Source: Lelliottia sp. WAP21
Lineage (GTDB): Bacteria; Pseudomonadota; Gammaproteobacteria; Enterobacterales; Enterobacteriaceae
Length of the DNA: 64,000 nt
Direction: 5' to 3'
Assembly (NCBI RefSeq): GCF_020532665.2
Contig: NZ_JAIWPG020000004.1
Location: 434,001 to 498,000 of the forward strand
Shown here: piece by piece, positions 50,466 to 60,342 of the stretch
How the letters are laid out: every line of letters begins with the position of its first letter
Numbering within the stretch: position 1 is the first letter of the stretch
Position numbers and translations under genes: made by a program
Notes under the pieces: model-generated
Seen by the model: the letters and a program-made list of their open reading frames with translations, nothing else
Databases searched by the model: none
Told to the model about the DNA's origin: nothing

Positions 50466-51857
50466 ATGCTTAAGAAGATAACCCGACGCACGTTCGTTTC
50501 CACCTGCTCGCTGCTGGCGGCCACCCCTCTGTTAAGCTCGCGGCTGGCGCAGGCGGCAGGTGGCGGTACGGTGGATATCAGCCGTTACAACCACAATGAC
50601 TGGATTGCCGCCTTTAAGCAGGCGTTTAAAGACGGGGATACGGTAGTGGTTCCTGCGGGGTTAACCTGCGAGAACATCAACACAGGTATCTTTATCCCCG
50701 ACGGAAAAACGCTGCTGATTCGGGGCGCGTTGACCGGGAATGGTCGTGGACGCTTTGTGTTGCAGGAAGGGTGCAAAGTAATTGGCGAAGGCAAAGGTCG
50801 CACGGACAATATCACCCTGGACGTACGCGGCTCAGACTGCGTCATTCAGGGCTTAGCCATGAGCGGTTTCGGCCCGGTTACGCAGATTTATATCGGCGGC
50901 AAAAAAACCAGAGTGATGCGTAACCTGCTCATCGACAATATCACCGTAACCCAGGCCAACTACGCCATTTTGCGCCAGGGCTTCCATAATCAGGTCGACG
51001 GGGCGCGTATCACACACAGCCGTTTCAGTCATTTGCAGGGGGATGCGATTGAATGGAACGTGGCGATTAACGATCGCAACATTCTGATCTCTGACCATGT
51101 GATTGATAACATCAACTGTACCAACGGCAAGATCAACTGGGGCATCGGCATCGGCCTGGCGGGTAGTACCTACGATAACGACTACCCCGAAAAGCAAACC
51201 GTGAAAAATTTTGTGGTGGCGAATATCACCGGAAGCAACTGCCGACAGCTGGTTCACGTCGAAAACGGTAAACACTTTATTATTCGTAATATAAAAGCGA
51301 AGAATATCACCCCTGACTTCAGCAAGAAGGCCGGAATAGATAACGCCACGGTGGCAATTTACGGTTGTGATAATTTCATTATTGATAATGTCGATATGGT
51401 CAATAGTGCGGGAATGCTGATCGGCTATGGCGTTATCAAAGGGGATTACCTCTCCATCCCACAGAATTTCAAGCTGAATGATATTCGTATGGATAATCGC
51501 CAGCTTGCCTATAAGTTGCGCGGAATACAGATCTCCTCCGGGAACGAAACGTCGTTTGTGGCGATCACCAACGTCGACATGCAGCGCGCCACGCTGGAAC
51601 TGCATAACAAACCGCAGCACCTTTTCCTGCGTAATATCAATGTCATGCAGGAGGCGACGACAGGCCCGGCGCTGAAGATGAATTTCGACCTGCGTAAAGA
51701 CGTCCGCGGCAAGTTTATGGCGAAACAAGAGACCTTGCTTTCACTGGCGAACATAAAGGCCGTCAACGAGAAAGGGCAGAGTTCGGTGGATATCGACCGG
51801 GTGGATCAGCATGTGGTGAATGCGGAGAAACTTAATTTTCGACTGCCGCATCGGTAA
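50466..51857 (+). CDS. wcaM: Colanic acid biosynthesis protein WcaM
   Basis: 463 residues. The N-terminus [10 protein letters not shown] followed by a hydrophobic stretch and A-Q-A-A is a twin-arginine-like signal peptide. The rest has repeated beta strands of right-handed beta-helix type (many N-I-x-[VI] turns), as in pectin-lyase-like proteins. The last gene of the operon. The role of WcaM is not settled; a lyase or surface role is suggested by fold only. No clear T-run terminator follows. Confidence 0.93.
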   Translation: MLKKITRRTFVSTCSLLAATPLLSSRLAQAAGGGTVDISRYNHNDWIAAFKQAFKDGDTVVVPAGLTCENINTGIFIPDGKTLLIRGALTGNGRGRFVLQEGCKVIGEGKGRTDNITLDVRGSDCVIQGLAMSGFGPVTQIYIGGKKTRVMRNLLIDNITVTQANYAILRQGFHNQVDGARITHSRFSHLQGDAIEWNVAINDRNILISDHVIDNINCTNGKINWGIGIGLAGSTYDNDYPEKQTVKNFVVANITGSNCRQLVHVENGKHFIIRNIKAKNITPDFSKKAGIDNATVAIYGCDNFIIDNVDMVNSAGMLIGYGVIKGDYLSIPQNFKLNDIRMDNRQLAYKLRGIQISSGNETSFVAITNVDMQRATLELHNKPQHLFLRNINVMQEATTGPALKMNFDLRKDVRGKFMAKQETLLSLANIKAVNEKGQSSVDIDRVDQHVVNAEKLNFRLPHR

Positions 51858-51974
51858 GTCTGCATCACACTTTTACGATTAATCCTGGTACGAAACGGCT
51901 TTCTATTAGGATTGCAACTACTGCATTTTATGGTCTCAACGCGTAGTATCAATACAGAATTGAATGAAATCATG

Positions 51975-52003
51975 CTGGCGAAAACAGACCAAAGGGCTAT
52001 AAT
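51975..52003 (+). promoter_or_regulatory. Probable galF promoter
   Basis: A consensus TATAAT (51998-52003) with a weak -35 CTGGCG (51975-51980) at 17-base spacing, about 30 bases before the galF ATG. This gives galF its own start point apart from the colanic acid operon. Confidence 0.6.
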
Positions 52004-52032
52004 TCGTCAACCATTTTAAGGTGGAAGAAATA

Positions 52033-52926
52033 ATGATTAATTTGAAAGCAGTCATACCGGTAGCTGGCCTGGGCATGCATATGCTGCCCGCCACGAAAGC
52101 GATTCCTAAAGAGATGCTGCCGATCGTTGACAAGCCGATGATTCAGTACATCGTCGACGAGATTGTTGCTGCAGGGATCAAAGAAATCGTTCTGGTAACG
52201 CACTCCTCCAAGAATGCGGTCGAAAACCATTTCGACACCTCATACGAACTCGAAGCGTTGCTTGAGCAGCGCGTTAAGCGTCAGCTTCTGGCCGAAGTGC
52301 AGTCTATCTGCCCGCCAGGCGTGACCATCATGAACGTTCGCCAGGCGCAGCCTTTGGGCCTGGGCCACTCTATTCTGTGCGCTCGTCCTGTTGTAGGCGA
52401 TAACCCGTTTATCGTCGTGCTGCCAGATATCATCCTGGATAATGCTTCTGCCGATCCACTGCGTTATAACCTGGCCGCCATGGTGGCTCGCTTTAAAGAA
52501 ACGGGCCGCAGCCAGGTTCTGGCGAAGCGCATGAAGGGCGATCTTTCTGAGTACTCCGTCATTCTGACGAAAGAACCTATGGAATCAGAAGGGCAGGTGA
52601 GCCGCATCGTCGAGTTTATCGAGAAGCCGGATCAGCCACAGACCCTGGACTCCGACCTGATGGCGGTAGGCCGTTATGTTCTGAATGCCGATATCTGGGC
52701 TGAGCTGGAAAACACAGAACCTGGCGCCTGGGGCCGTGTTCAGCTGACGGATGCGATTGCACAACTGGCGAAAAAACAGTCTGTTGACGCAATGCTGATG
52801 ACCGGTGATAGCTACGACTGCGGTAAGAAAATGGGCTATATGCAGGCGTTTGTGAACTATGGTCTGCGTAACCTGAAGGAAGGGGCGAAGTTCCGTAAGA
52901 GCATTGAGAAGCTGTTAGCAGAGTAA
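52033..52926 (+). CDS. galF: GalF, UDP-glucose pyrophosphorylase-like subunit
   Basis: 297 residues from the ATG at 52033 ([22 protein letters not shown]). The nucleotidyltransferase signature is altered: [11 protein letters not shown] in place of the GLGTRMLPATK of active GalU, which removes residues needed for catalysis. GalF interacts with GalU and is thought to regulate it in E. coli. It marks the left border of the O-antigen locus in Enterobacteriaceae. Confidence 0.97.
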   Translation: MINLKAVIPVAGLGMHMLPATKAIPKEMLPIVDKPMIQYIVDEIVAAGIKEIVLVTHSSKNAVENHFDTSYELEALLEQRVKRQLLAEVQSICPPGVTIMNVRQAQPLGLGHSILCARPVVGDNPFIVVLPDIILDNASADPLRYNLAAMVARFKETGRSQVLAKRMKGDLSEYSVILTKEPMESEGQVSRIVEFIEKPDQPQTLDSDLMAVGRYVLNADIWAELENTEPGAWGRVQLTDAIAQLAKKQSVDAMLMTGDSYDCGKKMGYMQAFVNYGLRNLKEGAKFRKSIEKLLAE

Positions 52927-52949
52927 CATCTACCGGCTTCCACCCCATC

Positions 52950-53007
52950 ACGGCAGTGAGCATTTTGAGCAGGCACGAGCGCTCATTATGGTCACTGCCG
53001 TTTTTTT
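52950..53007 (+). terminator. Intrinsic terminator after galF
   Basis: ACGGCAGTGA (52950-52959) pairs exactly with TCACTGCCGT (52992-53001) around an inner GC-rich stem-loop, directly followed by TTTTTTT. A strong rho-independent terminator separating galF from the O-antigen operon. Confidence 0.85.
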
Positions 53008-53182
53008 ATTACAAAAACCAATAATAACAAAGGGTTACCTGTTCTATTTTTGGACGTATCAGATAAGATTTTTGCTTGTTTCTGCCGCCGAGAAGAACGA
53101 CAATTAAGGCCATATTTAAGTGCATTGATTGGCAGTTATCGCTGACGTTCAGTGCTGAATTACCTCACATTAAGATTATGCT

Positions 53183-53221
53183 CAGTACACTGGTAGCTGT
53201 TAAGCCAGGGGCGGTAGCGTG
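53183..53221 (+). promoter_or_regulatory. JUMPStart element with ops site (O-antigen operon)
   Basis: A 39-base element almost identical to the published JUMPStart consensus (CAGT, TGGTAGCTGTTAAGCCAGGG, GGCGGTAGCGTG), with the exact 12-base ops at 53210-53221. It is better conserved than the copy before wza. RfaH recruited here allows transcription through the long, AT-rich O-antigen operon. Confidence 0.95.
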
Positions 53222-53302
53222 TCATTTTTCTGCAGACAGCCTCCTGCGGTTGTAAAACAGAACATCCATATTTCGATATTTTCAAACAGCGGATTAGATA
53301 AC

Positions 53303-54388
53303 GTGAAAATTCTTGTTACGGGCGGTGCCGGTTTTATCGGCTCAGCGGTTGTACGACATATTATTAAAAATACTCTGGATGAAGTCGTCAATGTTGATAA
53401 ATTGACTTACGCGGGTAACCTTGAATCCCTTGTTGAGGTGAGCGGTGACAGCCGTTATGCCTTCGAACAGGCGGATATCTGCGATAAAGCTGCCATGGAG
53501 CGTATTTTTGCTACGCATAAACCTGATGCCGTTATGCATCTCGCTGCAGAAAGCCACGTTGACCGCTCAATTACTGGCCCGGCTGCCTTTATTGAAACCA
53601 ATATTGTTGGCACTTATGTATTGCTTGAGGCTGCGCGCGCGTACTGGTCAACGCTTGACGATACGGCAAAAGCTGCGTTCCGATTCCACCATATTTCGAC
53701 GGATGAAGTGTATGGCGATCTGCCACATCCGGACGAAGAACCGGCCAATACTGAACTCCCCCTCTTTACTGAAACAACGGCTTACGCGCCGAGCAGCCCG
53801 TATTCAGCGTCTAAAGCGTCCAGCGATCATCTGGTCCGCGCCTGGTTACGCACCTACGGTTTCCCGACCATTGTCACGAACTGTTCCAACAACTATGGCC
53901 CATATCACTTCCCGGAAAAACTGATCCCACTGGTCATTCTGAATGCGCTGGATGGCAAAGCGTTGCCGATTTACGGCAAAGGCGATCAGATCCGCGACTG
54001 GCTGTATGTTGAAGATCACGCACGTGCACTTTACACCGTCGTGACTCAGGGCAAGCCGGGTGAGACCTACAATATCGGTGGTCATAACGAGAAGCAAAAC
54101 CTGGATGTGGTGCATACCATTTGCGATCTTTTAGATGAGATTGTCCCTAAAGACGGTTCATATCGCGATCAGATCACCTACGTTGCAGACCGTCCTGGTC
54201 ACGACCGCCGCTATGCTATTGACGCACATAAAATCGCGGCAGAGCTGGGCTGGAAACCGGAAGAGACCTTCGAAAGTGGGATTCGTAAAACGGTTGAATG
54301 GTACCTGAATCACCAGGACTGGGTGAACAATGTTAAAAGCGGTTCTTATCAGAACTGGATCGATCAGAACTATGGTGGCCGCAAGTAA
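53303..54388 (+). CDS. rmlB: dTDP-glucose 4,6-dehydratase
   Basis: 361 residues from a GTG at 53303, as in E. coli rfbB; an upstream in-frame ATG inside the JUMPStart leader is not the start. Extended [14 protein letters not shown] at 7-17, catalytic T-D-E in [10 protein letters not shown], and YSASK. Second step of dTDP-L-rhamnose synthesis. Overlaps rmlD by one base. Confidence 0.96.
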   Translation: MKILVTGGAGFIGSAVVRHIIKNTLDEVVNVDKLTYAGNLESLVEVSGDSRYAFEQADICDKAAMERIFATHKPDAVMHLAAESHVDRSITGPAAFIETNIVGTYVLLEAARAYWSTLDDTAKAAFRFHHISTDEVYGDLPHPDEEPANTELPLFTETTAYAPSSPYSASKASSDHLVRAWLRTYGFPTIVTNCSNNYGPYHFPEKLIPLVILNALDGKALPIYGKGDQIRDWLYVEDHARALYTVVTQGKPGETYNIGGHNEKQNLDVVHTICDLLDEIVPKDGSYRDQITYVADRPGHDRRYAIDAHKIAAELGWKPEETFESGIRKTVEWYLNHQDWVNNVKSGSYQNWIDQNYGGRK

Positions 54389-55287
54389 TGAATATCTTAT
54401 TATTTGGTAAAACAGGGCAGGTAGGCTGGGAATTGCAGCGCGCTCTGGCACCATTAGGAAATCTGATCGCGCTTGATGTCCATTCAAAAGAATACTGCGG
54501 TGACTTCAGTAACCCGGAAGGCATTGCTGAAACCGTACGCGCTATCAAACCTGATGTTATCGTTAACGCAGCGGCACATACTGCCGTTGATAAAGCCGAA
54601 TCTGAACCCGATTTCGCCCGTCTATTGAATGCAACCAGCGTAGAAGCTATTGCAAAAGAAGCGGCAAAATTGGGTGCCTGGGTTGTGCATTATTCAACCG
54701 ATTATGTTTTCCCTGGCGATGGCGAAACGCCATGGAGCGAAACCGACGCGACCGCGCCATTGAACGTATACGGCCAGACAAAACTTGAGGGTGAAAAAGC
54801 CCTACAAGCACATTGTCCTAAGCATCTTATTTTCCGTACCAGCTGGGTGTACGCTGGAAAAGGAAATAATTTTGCCAAAACCATGCTACGCCTGGCGAAA
54901 GAACGTCGCGAATTATCCGTCATTAACGATCAGGTTGGTGCCCCGACAGGAGCAGAGCTGTTGGCGGACTGTACTGCACATGCCATTCGAGTCGCCTTGA
55001 CGAAGCCAGATGTTGCAGGCCTTTATCACCTTGTCGCATCTGAAACAACGACCTGGTATGACTATGCTGCGCTGGTATTCGATGAGGCGCGCAACGCAGG
55101 TATAGAACTGGCTATCGAGCAACTAAACGCTGTGCCAACCACTGCATATCCTACCCCTGCGCGTCGGCCACAAAATTCGCGCTTACGAACTGATAAGTTC
55201 CAGCGTAACTTTGGCCTTGTTCTGCCCGCCTGGGATGTCGGCGTTAAACGTATGCTCGCTGAACTTTTTGCGGCGCAAACAATTTAA
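54388..55287 (+). CDS. rmlD: dTDP-4-dehydrorhamnose reductase
   Basis: 299 residues. SDR: GKTGQVGWELQ near 7-17, YSTDYVF and Y-G-Q-T-K catalytic pair. Last step of dTDP-L-rhamnose synthesis. A hairpin sits in the 51-base gap before rmlA, the only sizeable gap in the rml set. Confidence 0.96.
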   Translation: MNILLFGKTGQVGWELQRALAPLGNLIALDVHSKEYCGDFSNPEGIAETVRAIKPDVIVNAAAHTAVDKAESEPDFARLLNATSVEAIAKEAAKLGAWVVHYSTDYVFPGDGETPWSETDATAPLNVYGQTKLEGEKALQAHCPKHLIFRTSWVYAGKGNNFAKTMLRLAKERRELSVINDQVGAPTGAELLADCTAHAIRVALTKPDVAGLYHLVASETTTWYDYAALVFDEARNAGIELAIEQLNAVPTTAYPTPARRPQNSRLRTDKFQRNFGLVLPAWDVGVKRMLAELFAAQTI

Positions 55288-55295
55288 TCCTTATT

Positions 55296-55325
55296 AAATG
55301 CCCGGTGACGGGCATTTTGTATTTT
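55296..55325 (+). terminator. Hairpin/attenuator between rmlD and rmlA
   Basis: AAATGCCC (55296-55303) pairs with GGGCATTT (55310-55317) around a 6-base loop, followed by TGTATTTTT. It looks like a weak intrinsic terminator within the operon and could lower expression of the downstream genes unless RfaH is loaded. Confidence 0.6.
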
Positions 55326-55338
55326 TAGAGAATTCAAA

Positions 55339-56217
55339 ATGACTACGCGTAAAGGTATTATTCTTGCTGGTGGATCCGGCACTCGTCTCTATCCAGTGAC
55401 AATGGCCGTCAGCAAACAGCTGTTGCCAATCTATGATAAACCGATGATCTATTACCCGTTGTCTACGCTTATGCTGGCAGGGATTAAAGACATCCTGATT
55501 ATCAGCACGCCGCAAGATACACCGCGTTTTGAGCAGTTGCTGGGTGACGGTAGCCAGTGGGGTTTGAACTTGCAGTATAAAGTGCAGGCGAGTCCAGATG
55601 GACTGGCGCAGGCATTTATTATTGGCGAAGAGTTTATTGGTGACGATAGCTGTGCGCTGGTGCTGGGCGATAATATTTTTTACGGTCACGACTTGCCAAA
55701 ACAGCTTGAATCGGCACTGAATAAAGGTGATGGCGCGACAGTGTTTGCCTATCACGTCAATGACCCGGAACGTTACGGTGTGGTTGAGTTCGATAAATCA
55801 GGTACAGCAATAAGCCTTGAAGAAAAACCATTAGAACCTAAAAGTAACTATGCAGTGACCGGCCTCTATTTTTATGACAACGATGTCGTCGAAATGGCAA
55901 AAAACCTCAAGCCATCCGCACGCGGTGAATTAGAAATTACCGATATCAACCGTATCTATCTGGAGCAAGGCCGTTTGTCTGTTGCCATGATGGGACGTGG
56001 ATATGCATGGCTGGATACAGGTACGCATCAAAGCCTGATTGAGGCAAGCAACTTTATTGCGACTATCGAAGAGCGTCAGGGGCTGAAGGTTTCCTGTCCG
56101 GAAGAGATTGCTTATCGCAAAGGCTTTATTGATGCAGAACAAGTTAAAAAACTAGCAGAGCCGCTTAAAAAGAATGCATATGGCCAATATCTGCTGAAAA
56201 TGATTAAAGGTTATTGA
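55339..56217 (+). CDS. rmlA: Glucose-1-phosphate thymidylyltransferase
   Basis: 292 residues. Nucleotidyltransferase signature [20 protein letters not shown] at 11-30, with the catalytic Arg and Lys. First step of dTDP-L-rhamnose synthesis, making dTDP-glucose. The 5' part has normal GC; AT content rises toward the 3' end, as if a recombination border lies in or just after this gene. Confidence 0.96.
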   Translation: MTTRKGIILAGGSGTRLYPVTMAVSKQLLPIYDKPMIYYPLSTLMLAGIKDILIISTPQDTPRFEQLLGDGSQWGLNLQYKVQASPDGLAQAFIIGEEFIGDDSCALVLGDNIFYGHDLPKQLESALNKGDGATVFAYHVNDPERYGVVEFDKSGTAISLEEKPLEPKSNYAVTGLYFYDNDVVEMAKNLKPSARGELEITDINRIYLEQGRLSVAMMGRGYAWLDTGTHQSLIEASNFIATIEERQGLKVSCPEEIAYRKGFIDAEQVKKLAEPLKKNAYGQYLLKMIKGY

Positions 56218-56220
56218 TTA

Positions 56221-56760
56221 ATGAATGTTATTAAAACAGAGATTCCAGATGTCTTGATTTTTGAACCTAAGGTATTTGGTGACGATCGTGGATTTTTCTT
56301 TGAAAGCTTTAGCCAAAAAGCGTTTGAAGACGCTGTTGGCCGCAAGGTTAACTTTGTTCAGGATAATCATTCGAAATCAACTAAGGGTGTTCTCCGTGGG
56401 CTTCACTATCAGCTAGAACCACATGCACAGGGGAAATTAGTGCGTTGTGTGGTAGGGGAGGTTTTTGATGTAGCTGTTGATATTCGTAAATCCTCACCAA
56501 CGTTTGGTAGGTGGGTTGGGGTTAATCTTTCAGCAGAGAATAAACGACAATTGTGGATTCCTGAAGGTTTTGCTCATGGATTTTTAGTATTGAGCGAGAT
56601 GGCAGAGTTCGTTTATAAAACAACGAATTATTATCACCCTGAAAGTGATAGAGGACTTATTTGGAATGATCCAGATATTGGTATTGATTGGGGCATTGAT
56701 TATACACCTATTCTTTCAGAAAAAGATATGTCTCAACCAGCACTTTTAAAAAGTAGATGA
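56221..56760 (+). CDS. rmlC: dTDP-4-dehydrorhamnose 3,5-epimerase
   Basis: 179 residues. Cupin-type epimerase with G-V-L-R-G-L-H-Y-Q (catalytic His, and Arg) near 59-67, and Tyr in FVYKTTNYY. Third step of dTDP-L-rhamnose synthesis. Distinctly AT-richer than rmlB and rmlD, so it belongs compositionally with the downstream serotype cassette. Overlaps the next gene by four bases. Confidence 0.96.
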   Translation: MNVIKTEIPDVLIFEPKVFGDDRGFFFESFSQKAFEDAVGRKVNFVQDNHSKSTKGVLRGLHYQLEPHAQGKLVRCVVGEVFDVAVDIRKSSPTFGRWVGVNLSAENKRQLWIPEGFAHGFLVLSEMAEFVYKTTNYYHPESDRGLIWNDPDIGIDWGIDYTPILSEKDMSQPALLKSR

Positions 56761-57515
56761 TAAGAGATATGTCAAAAAAATATGTAGTTTATACAGCATT
56801 ATTTGGTGGCTATGATATTTTACCAGACGTAGCTGCCTATACTGCATCTGAAGTAGATTTCATTTGCTTTACAGATTCCGATTTTGAATCAAATAAAGGT
56901 TGGGAAGTTGTAAAGGTAAATAATAAAGATTTATCTCCTGCAATGTTAAATCGATATTACAAGTTACATCCTCATATTGTATTGTCTAATTATATCTATA
57001 GTCTTTACATTGACTCAAATATTGAACTATCAGCCAATCCAAAAGATATATTTGATAAATACATTAATAATTATGATTTTGTTATGCCAAAGCATGGCGA
57101 TAGGGCTTGTATATTCCAAGAAGCAAAAGAATGCATTATTCAAAAAAAAGGAAATAAAACAGCTATAGTTAAGCAAATGCAAAAGTATAAAGAAGAAGGT
57201 ATGGCCAGTAATTATGGATTGGGTGAAAATAATATCCTTCTGAGAAAACATAATGAAATAGTTATTATTAAAATCATGAATGATTGGTGGGCAGAATTAC
57301 AAAATCAGTCGCAACGTGATCAATTAAGTTTAGCATATGTACTATGGAAGAATGGTGTAAAATTCCATTTTATGGAAGAAACTTGCAGAAATAACAACTC
57401 ATATTTCAGATATAAGCCACATAAAAATTATCAAAGCAGAAATCTTTTTGATAAATTAAAAGACAGAGTTAATCTTTTAATTAGACGCTTATATTATTTT
57501 CGCTGGTGTCCATAA
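56757..57515 (+). CDS. DUF616 (TOD1/MUCI70-like) glycosyltransferase domain protein
   Basis: 252 residues from the ATG overlapping the rmlC stop (ATGA); an in-frame ATG at 56769 (MSKKYVVYTALFGGYD) is a good alternative. Pattern of the DUF616 family: VVYTALFGGYD at the N-terminus, DFICFTDSD, Y-S-L-Y-I-D-S-N-I-E (a possible nucleotide-sugar site), NYGLGENNILLRKHN, and R-D-Q-L-S-L-A-Y-V-L-W. These proteins occur in bacterial O-antigen and capsule loci and are probable glycosyltransferases. Very low GC. No membrane segment. Donor sugar unknown. Confidence 0.8.
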   Translation: MIRDMSKKYVVYTALFGGYDILPDVAAYTASEVDFICFTDSDFESNKGWEVVKVNNKDLSPAMLNRYYKLHPHIVLSNYIYSLYIDSNIELSANPKDIFDKYINNYDFVMPKHGDRACIFQEAKECIIQKKGNKTAIVKQMQKYKEEGMASNYGLGENNILLRKHNEIVIIKIMNDWWAELQNQSQRDQLSLAYVLWKNGVKFHFMEETCRNNNSYFRYKPHKNYQSRNLFDKLKDRVNLLIRRLYYFRWCP

Positions 57516-58502
57516 ATGCATAGCATAAGAAAATCAAGCTTTATTATATTTATTGTTGGGATAACGTTAATTTTATTAGCTGGCCTAAAGCCAATAGGTA
57601 TTGATCGTGATTCATTTAATTATGTCAATATGATTCGCGATTCAATAAAGTTTGAGGATCTTTATTTAAGAGAGCCAGCTTTTAATGTTATTCAAATATT
57701 CAATGGTTTGGCTTTTGATAAAAGCACTACTACTTTCTTTCTTATTTTCGCGATTCTGGGGGTCACCCTAAAAATAATAGCAATATTAAGATCTTCATTA
57801 TATCCAATTCTGAGTTTGATTATATATATTTGTTTCTACTATATACTACATGATCTTACTCAAATTAGGGTTGGAGTTGCTTCAGCTTTATTTTTATTAG
57901 CTATAAATGATCGCGTAAAGGATCGTAAAACAAATTCACTTATTAAAGTTTTTGCAGCAACCTGTTTCCATTATTCCGCGGTTTTAGCATTCGTTATATT
58001 TATAGTAAATAAAAATAAATTAAATAAAATGCTATATTTGATGCTGCCGATAGTAGGGATAATGGCGGCACTGATTTTGAATGCTAACGTTTTATCATAT
58101 GCTGCGCAATATTTACCTAATTTTTTATCTTCTAAAATTAATGCCTACCTCACGATACAAAAGAATGATGCGTTGAACCAAATAAACGTCTTTAATTTTT
58201 ACTATAGTACTTTATTCGTTATTTACTGTTCCGTAATTGTCTTTATTGGTGATAATATAAATGCAAGAGACATCCTATATGTAAAATTATTGGGTTTAGG
58301 TCTTTTTTGCTTCTATGCTATGGCGTTTATACCAGTGATGGCCTTTAGGTTTTCTGAATTTTATTGCATAGTAATTATTATTCTTTTCGCAAATCTGGCA
58401 AGTTATTTTAAGCAACCCTACATATATAAAGCATGTATTGTAACATTTGGTTTAGGTTACTTTATTACTCAAGGTTTAATGCATAATATCAATTTTAGTT
58501 AA
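57516..58502 (+). CDS. wzy: O-antigen polymerase, EpsG-family (Wzy)
   Basis: 328 residues, about nine or ten hydrophobic helices, starting directly after the previous stop. The R-D-S-F-N-Y region near 30-35, the I-R-V-G-V-A-S-A motif near 117-124 and F-H-Y-S-A near 155-159 are the signature of the EpsG/Wzy group. It would polymerise the O-antigen unit in the inner membrane. Low GC, as usual for Wzy. It is the only polymerase candidate seen between galF and gnd. Confidence 0.85.
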   Translation: MHSIRKSSFIIFIVGITLILLAGLKPIGIDRDSFNYVNMIRDSIKFEDLYLREPAFNVIQIFNGLAFDKSTTTFFLIFAILGVTLKIIAILRSSLYPILSLIIYICFYYILHDLTQIRVGVASALFLLAINDRVKDRKTNSLIKVFAATCFHYSAVLAFVIFIVNKNKLNKMLYLMLPIVGIMAALILNANVLSYAAQYLPNFLSSKINAYLTIQKNDALNQINVFNFYYSTLFVIYCSVIVFIGDNINARDILYVKLLGLGLFCFYAMAFIPVMAFRFSEFYCIVIIILFANLASYFKQPYIYKACIVTFGLGYFITQGLMHNINFS

Positions 58503-58504
58503 AT

Positions 58505-59338
58505 ATGAAAAAAATAAAATTACTAGTGGTTTTATATAAAGAAACTACCGACACATCCGAAACTATACTTTCTCTAAAAAGAATATTTTCTGATATTTTC
58601 ATTGATGCCAACTTTGAACTTTTTCTTTGGGATAATAGTCCTTCAGCTCAAGATTTGAATTCTATAAATTCGCTTAGAAAGGAATGCGTAGGTTTGTCTG
58701 AAGTTAGGTACCATCACGATGCCACAAATAAACCGTTATCTTACGTCTACAATGCTATTTTAGATTTATATGAAAATGACGATTATTTAATAATACTTGA
58801 TCAAGATTCTTCTTTCGATAAAAAATTTATAGATGAATTTCTTTCTGTAATTAGGAAAGACTCACCGGAATTAATCCTGCCTATAATTAATTTTAAAGAA
58901 ACGATCGTTAGTCCATCAATAATTAATTATATGAAGGGACATTACTATCAGGTAACTCCGTACGGTTATACTGACCTTAAACATCTAAGTGCAATTAACA
59001 GTGGAATGATCATTGCGCTAGGTTATATTAGGCGGACTGGTTTCCGATATCATAAAGATTTGATTAATTACTGTACTGATGATTATTTTATGCGTGAGTT
59101 CAGAAAGAATGGTCATTCAGTTTTTGTACTAAAATATAAATTTGAGCATGACTTATCGCTTTCGACGTTAAATGATAATTCCAGTTCTTTAAAGCAAAGA
59201 TATAAGCTGATGAAGCAAGGTCGTTATGTAGTCTATTCAGATAATATAATTGACTGGGTTGCCATACGTGCATATTTTTTACTGCATAAAGTGTACATGG
59301 CGATTAAATACAAAGATAAAGATTATTTGAAGGTTTGA
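58505..59338 (+). CDS. Glycosyltransferase family 2 (rhamnosyltransferase-like)
   Basis: 277 residues. GT2 fold: L-L-V-V-L-Y-K-E at the start, WDNSPSAQDLN near 42-52, and D-Q-D-S near 99-102 in LIILDQDSSFD as the metal/nucleotide motif. Arrangement is like RfbN/RgpF-type rhamnosyltransferases, which fits the presence of the rml genes, but the donor is inferred. Low GC. Confidence 0.75.
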   Translation: MKKIKLLVVLYKETTDTSETILSLKRIFSDIFIDANFELFLWDNSPSAQDLNSINSLRKECVGLSEVRYHHDATNKPLSYVYNAILDLYENDDYLIILDQDSSFDKKFIDEFLSVIRKDSPELILPIINFKETIVSPSIINYMKGHYYQVTPYGYTDLKHLSAINSGMIIALGYIRRTGFRYHKDLINYCTDDYFMREFRKNGHSVFVLKYKFEHDLSLSTLNDNSSSLKQRYKLMKQGRYVVYSDNIIDWVAIRAYFLLHKVYMAIKYKDKDYLKV

Positions 59339-59340
59339 AA

Positions 59341-60342
59341 ATGACTGAGTTGGTGATCGCGATTCCACGATTTTCACTTTCAGGTGGAAATTTGGTATCT
59401 TTAAATATGGGATTATATTTACAAGAAAAAGGATTTGATGTTTACGCAAATTCAGGATTTTCAAAAAAACCTATTGGACAGGTAAAACTAAAAAGGCATC
59501 GACGCGGTATACTTAACTCTTTGTTAAATCTATTAAGTTTTATTAATCTTTCATTTTATTCATTATTCTGTAAGTTTTATATTTCCTCACACCATTTGAC
59601 AGCATTATTTAATTTCATAAAACCAGCAAGGTTCGCTCTTGTTCAAGATATTGAGTCACAATTCTATCCGCAAAAATTATATTTTTTAGGTGTTCTTCTT
59701 TGGAAGAATTACCTTAGGGCGGATAAGGTAATTGTCACAAATAAATACCTGGCAGAAAAAATAGGTTTATCATTTTCAAGCGCAAACGGTTTTGCTTACA
59801 TTGATTTTGAAAGTCCGTTATTATCTTGTACTAATGAGTTAACCAATGAACCTTCTGATGCATTGTTAGTGTTAAGGGATGGGGAGTATAAAGGTTGTGA
59901 TGAAACCATTGCTCTATTTGAATCCTTAAATGATGCAGGAATTAAAACTATATTGATTAACCAATCTAGAAAGATTGTTAATTCAAAGCACGCCATGTTC
60001 ATTAGGGATGGTTTGCCTAGGCATGAATTTTTACAATATGTTAGTTCAACGCGTTATTTTATTTGCTTGTCAAAATGGGAAGGTTTAGGGTTACCAAACT
60101 TAGAAGCTTTTTGCCTTGGGGCTAAGGTTATCTCAACACCTATACCATCTTCATTAATTTTAAAAGAATATTTTCCTGATGGCGTTTCTCTGAATACTGA
60201 TGTTTCTGATGTCATTGATTTAATTCATCAAGATCGGTTAAGAAATGAATCTGAAAATTGTGATTTCTTTAATAAGCAAAATAAAATGTGGATGGATTAT
60301 GTTTTGAAACTTATCAGTTCGGAATTAAAACATGCAAGTTAA
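59341..60342 (+). CDS. Glycosyltransferase family 4-like protein
   Basis: 333 residues from the ATG at 59341, with AAGG upstream; a TTG two codons earlier is less likely. GT-B type: N-terminal IAIPRFSLSGGNLVSLNMGLYL and C-terminal E-G-L-G-L-P-N-L-E-A-F region near 245-256, the E-x7-E nucleotide-sugar site. Somewhat shorter than typical GT4 enzymes. Its 3' end overlaps the next gene by 11 bases. Confidence 0.75.
   Translation: MTELVIAIPRFSLSGGNLVSLNMGLYLQEKGFDVYANSGFSKKPIGQVKLKRHRRGILNSLLNLLSFINLSFYSLFCKFYISSHHLTALFNFIKPARFALVQDIESQFYPQKLYFLGVLLWKNYLRADKVIVTNKYLAEKIGLSFSSANGFAYIDFESPLLSCTNELTNEPSDALLVLRDGEYKGCDETIALFESLNDAGIKTILINQSRKIVNSKHAMFIRDGLPRHEFLQYVSSTRYFICLSKWEGLGLPNLEAFCLGAKVISTPIPSSLILKEYFPDGVSLNTDVSDVIDLIHQDRLRNESENCDFFNKQNKMWMDYVLKLISSELKHAS

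Larger units (their letters stand above)
52927..53302. other. galF-rmlB intergenic region
   Basis: 376 bases without a gene. It holds the galF terminator, an AT-rich stretch where the rml promoter must lie, and the JUMPStart/ops leader before rmlB. A -10-like TAAGAT (53171-53176) is just left of the JUMPStart, but no clean -35 is seen. Confidence 0.7.

Noticed and set aside
52033-52926. galF as an active UDP-glucose pyrophosphorylase (galU)
   Set aside because: The signature motif has G-M-H-M in place of the G-T-R-M of GalU, and the position next to the O-antigen locus is that of galF.
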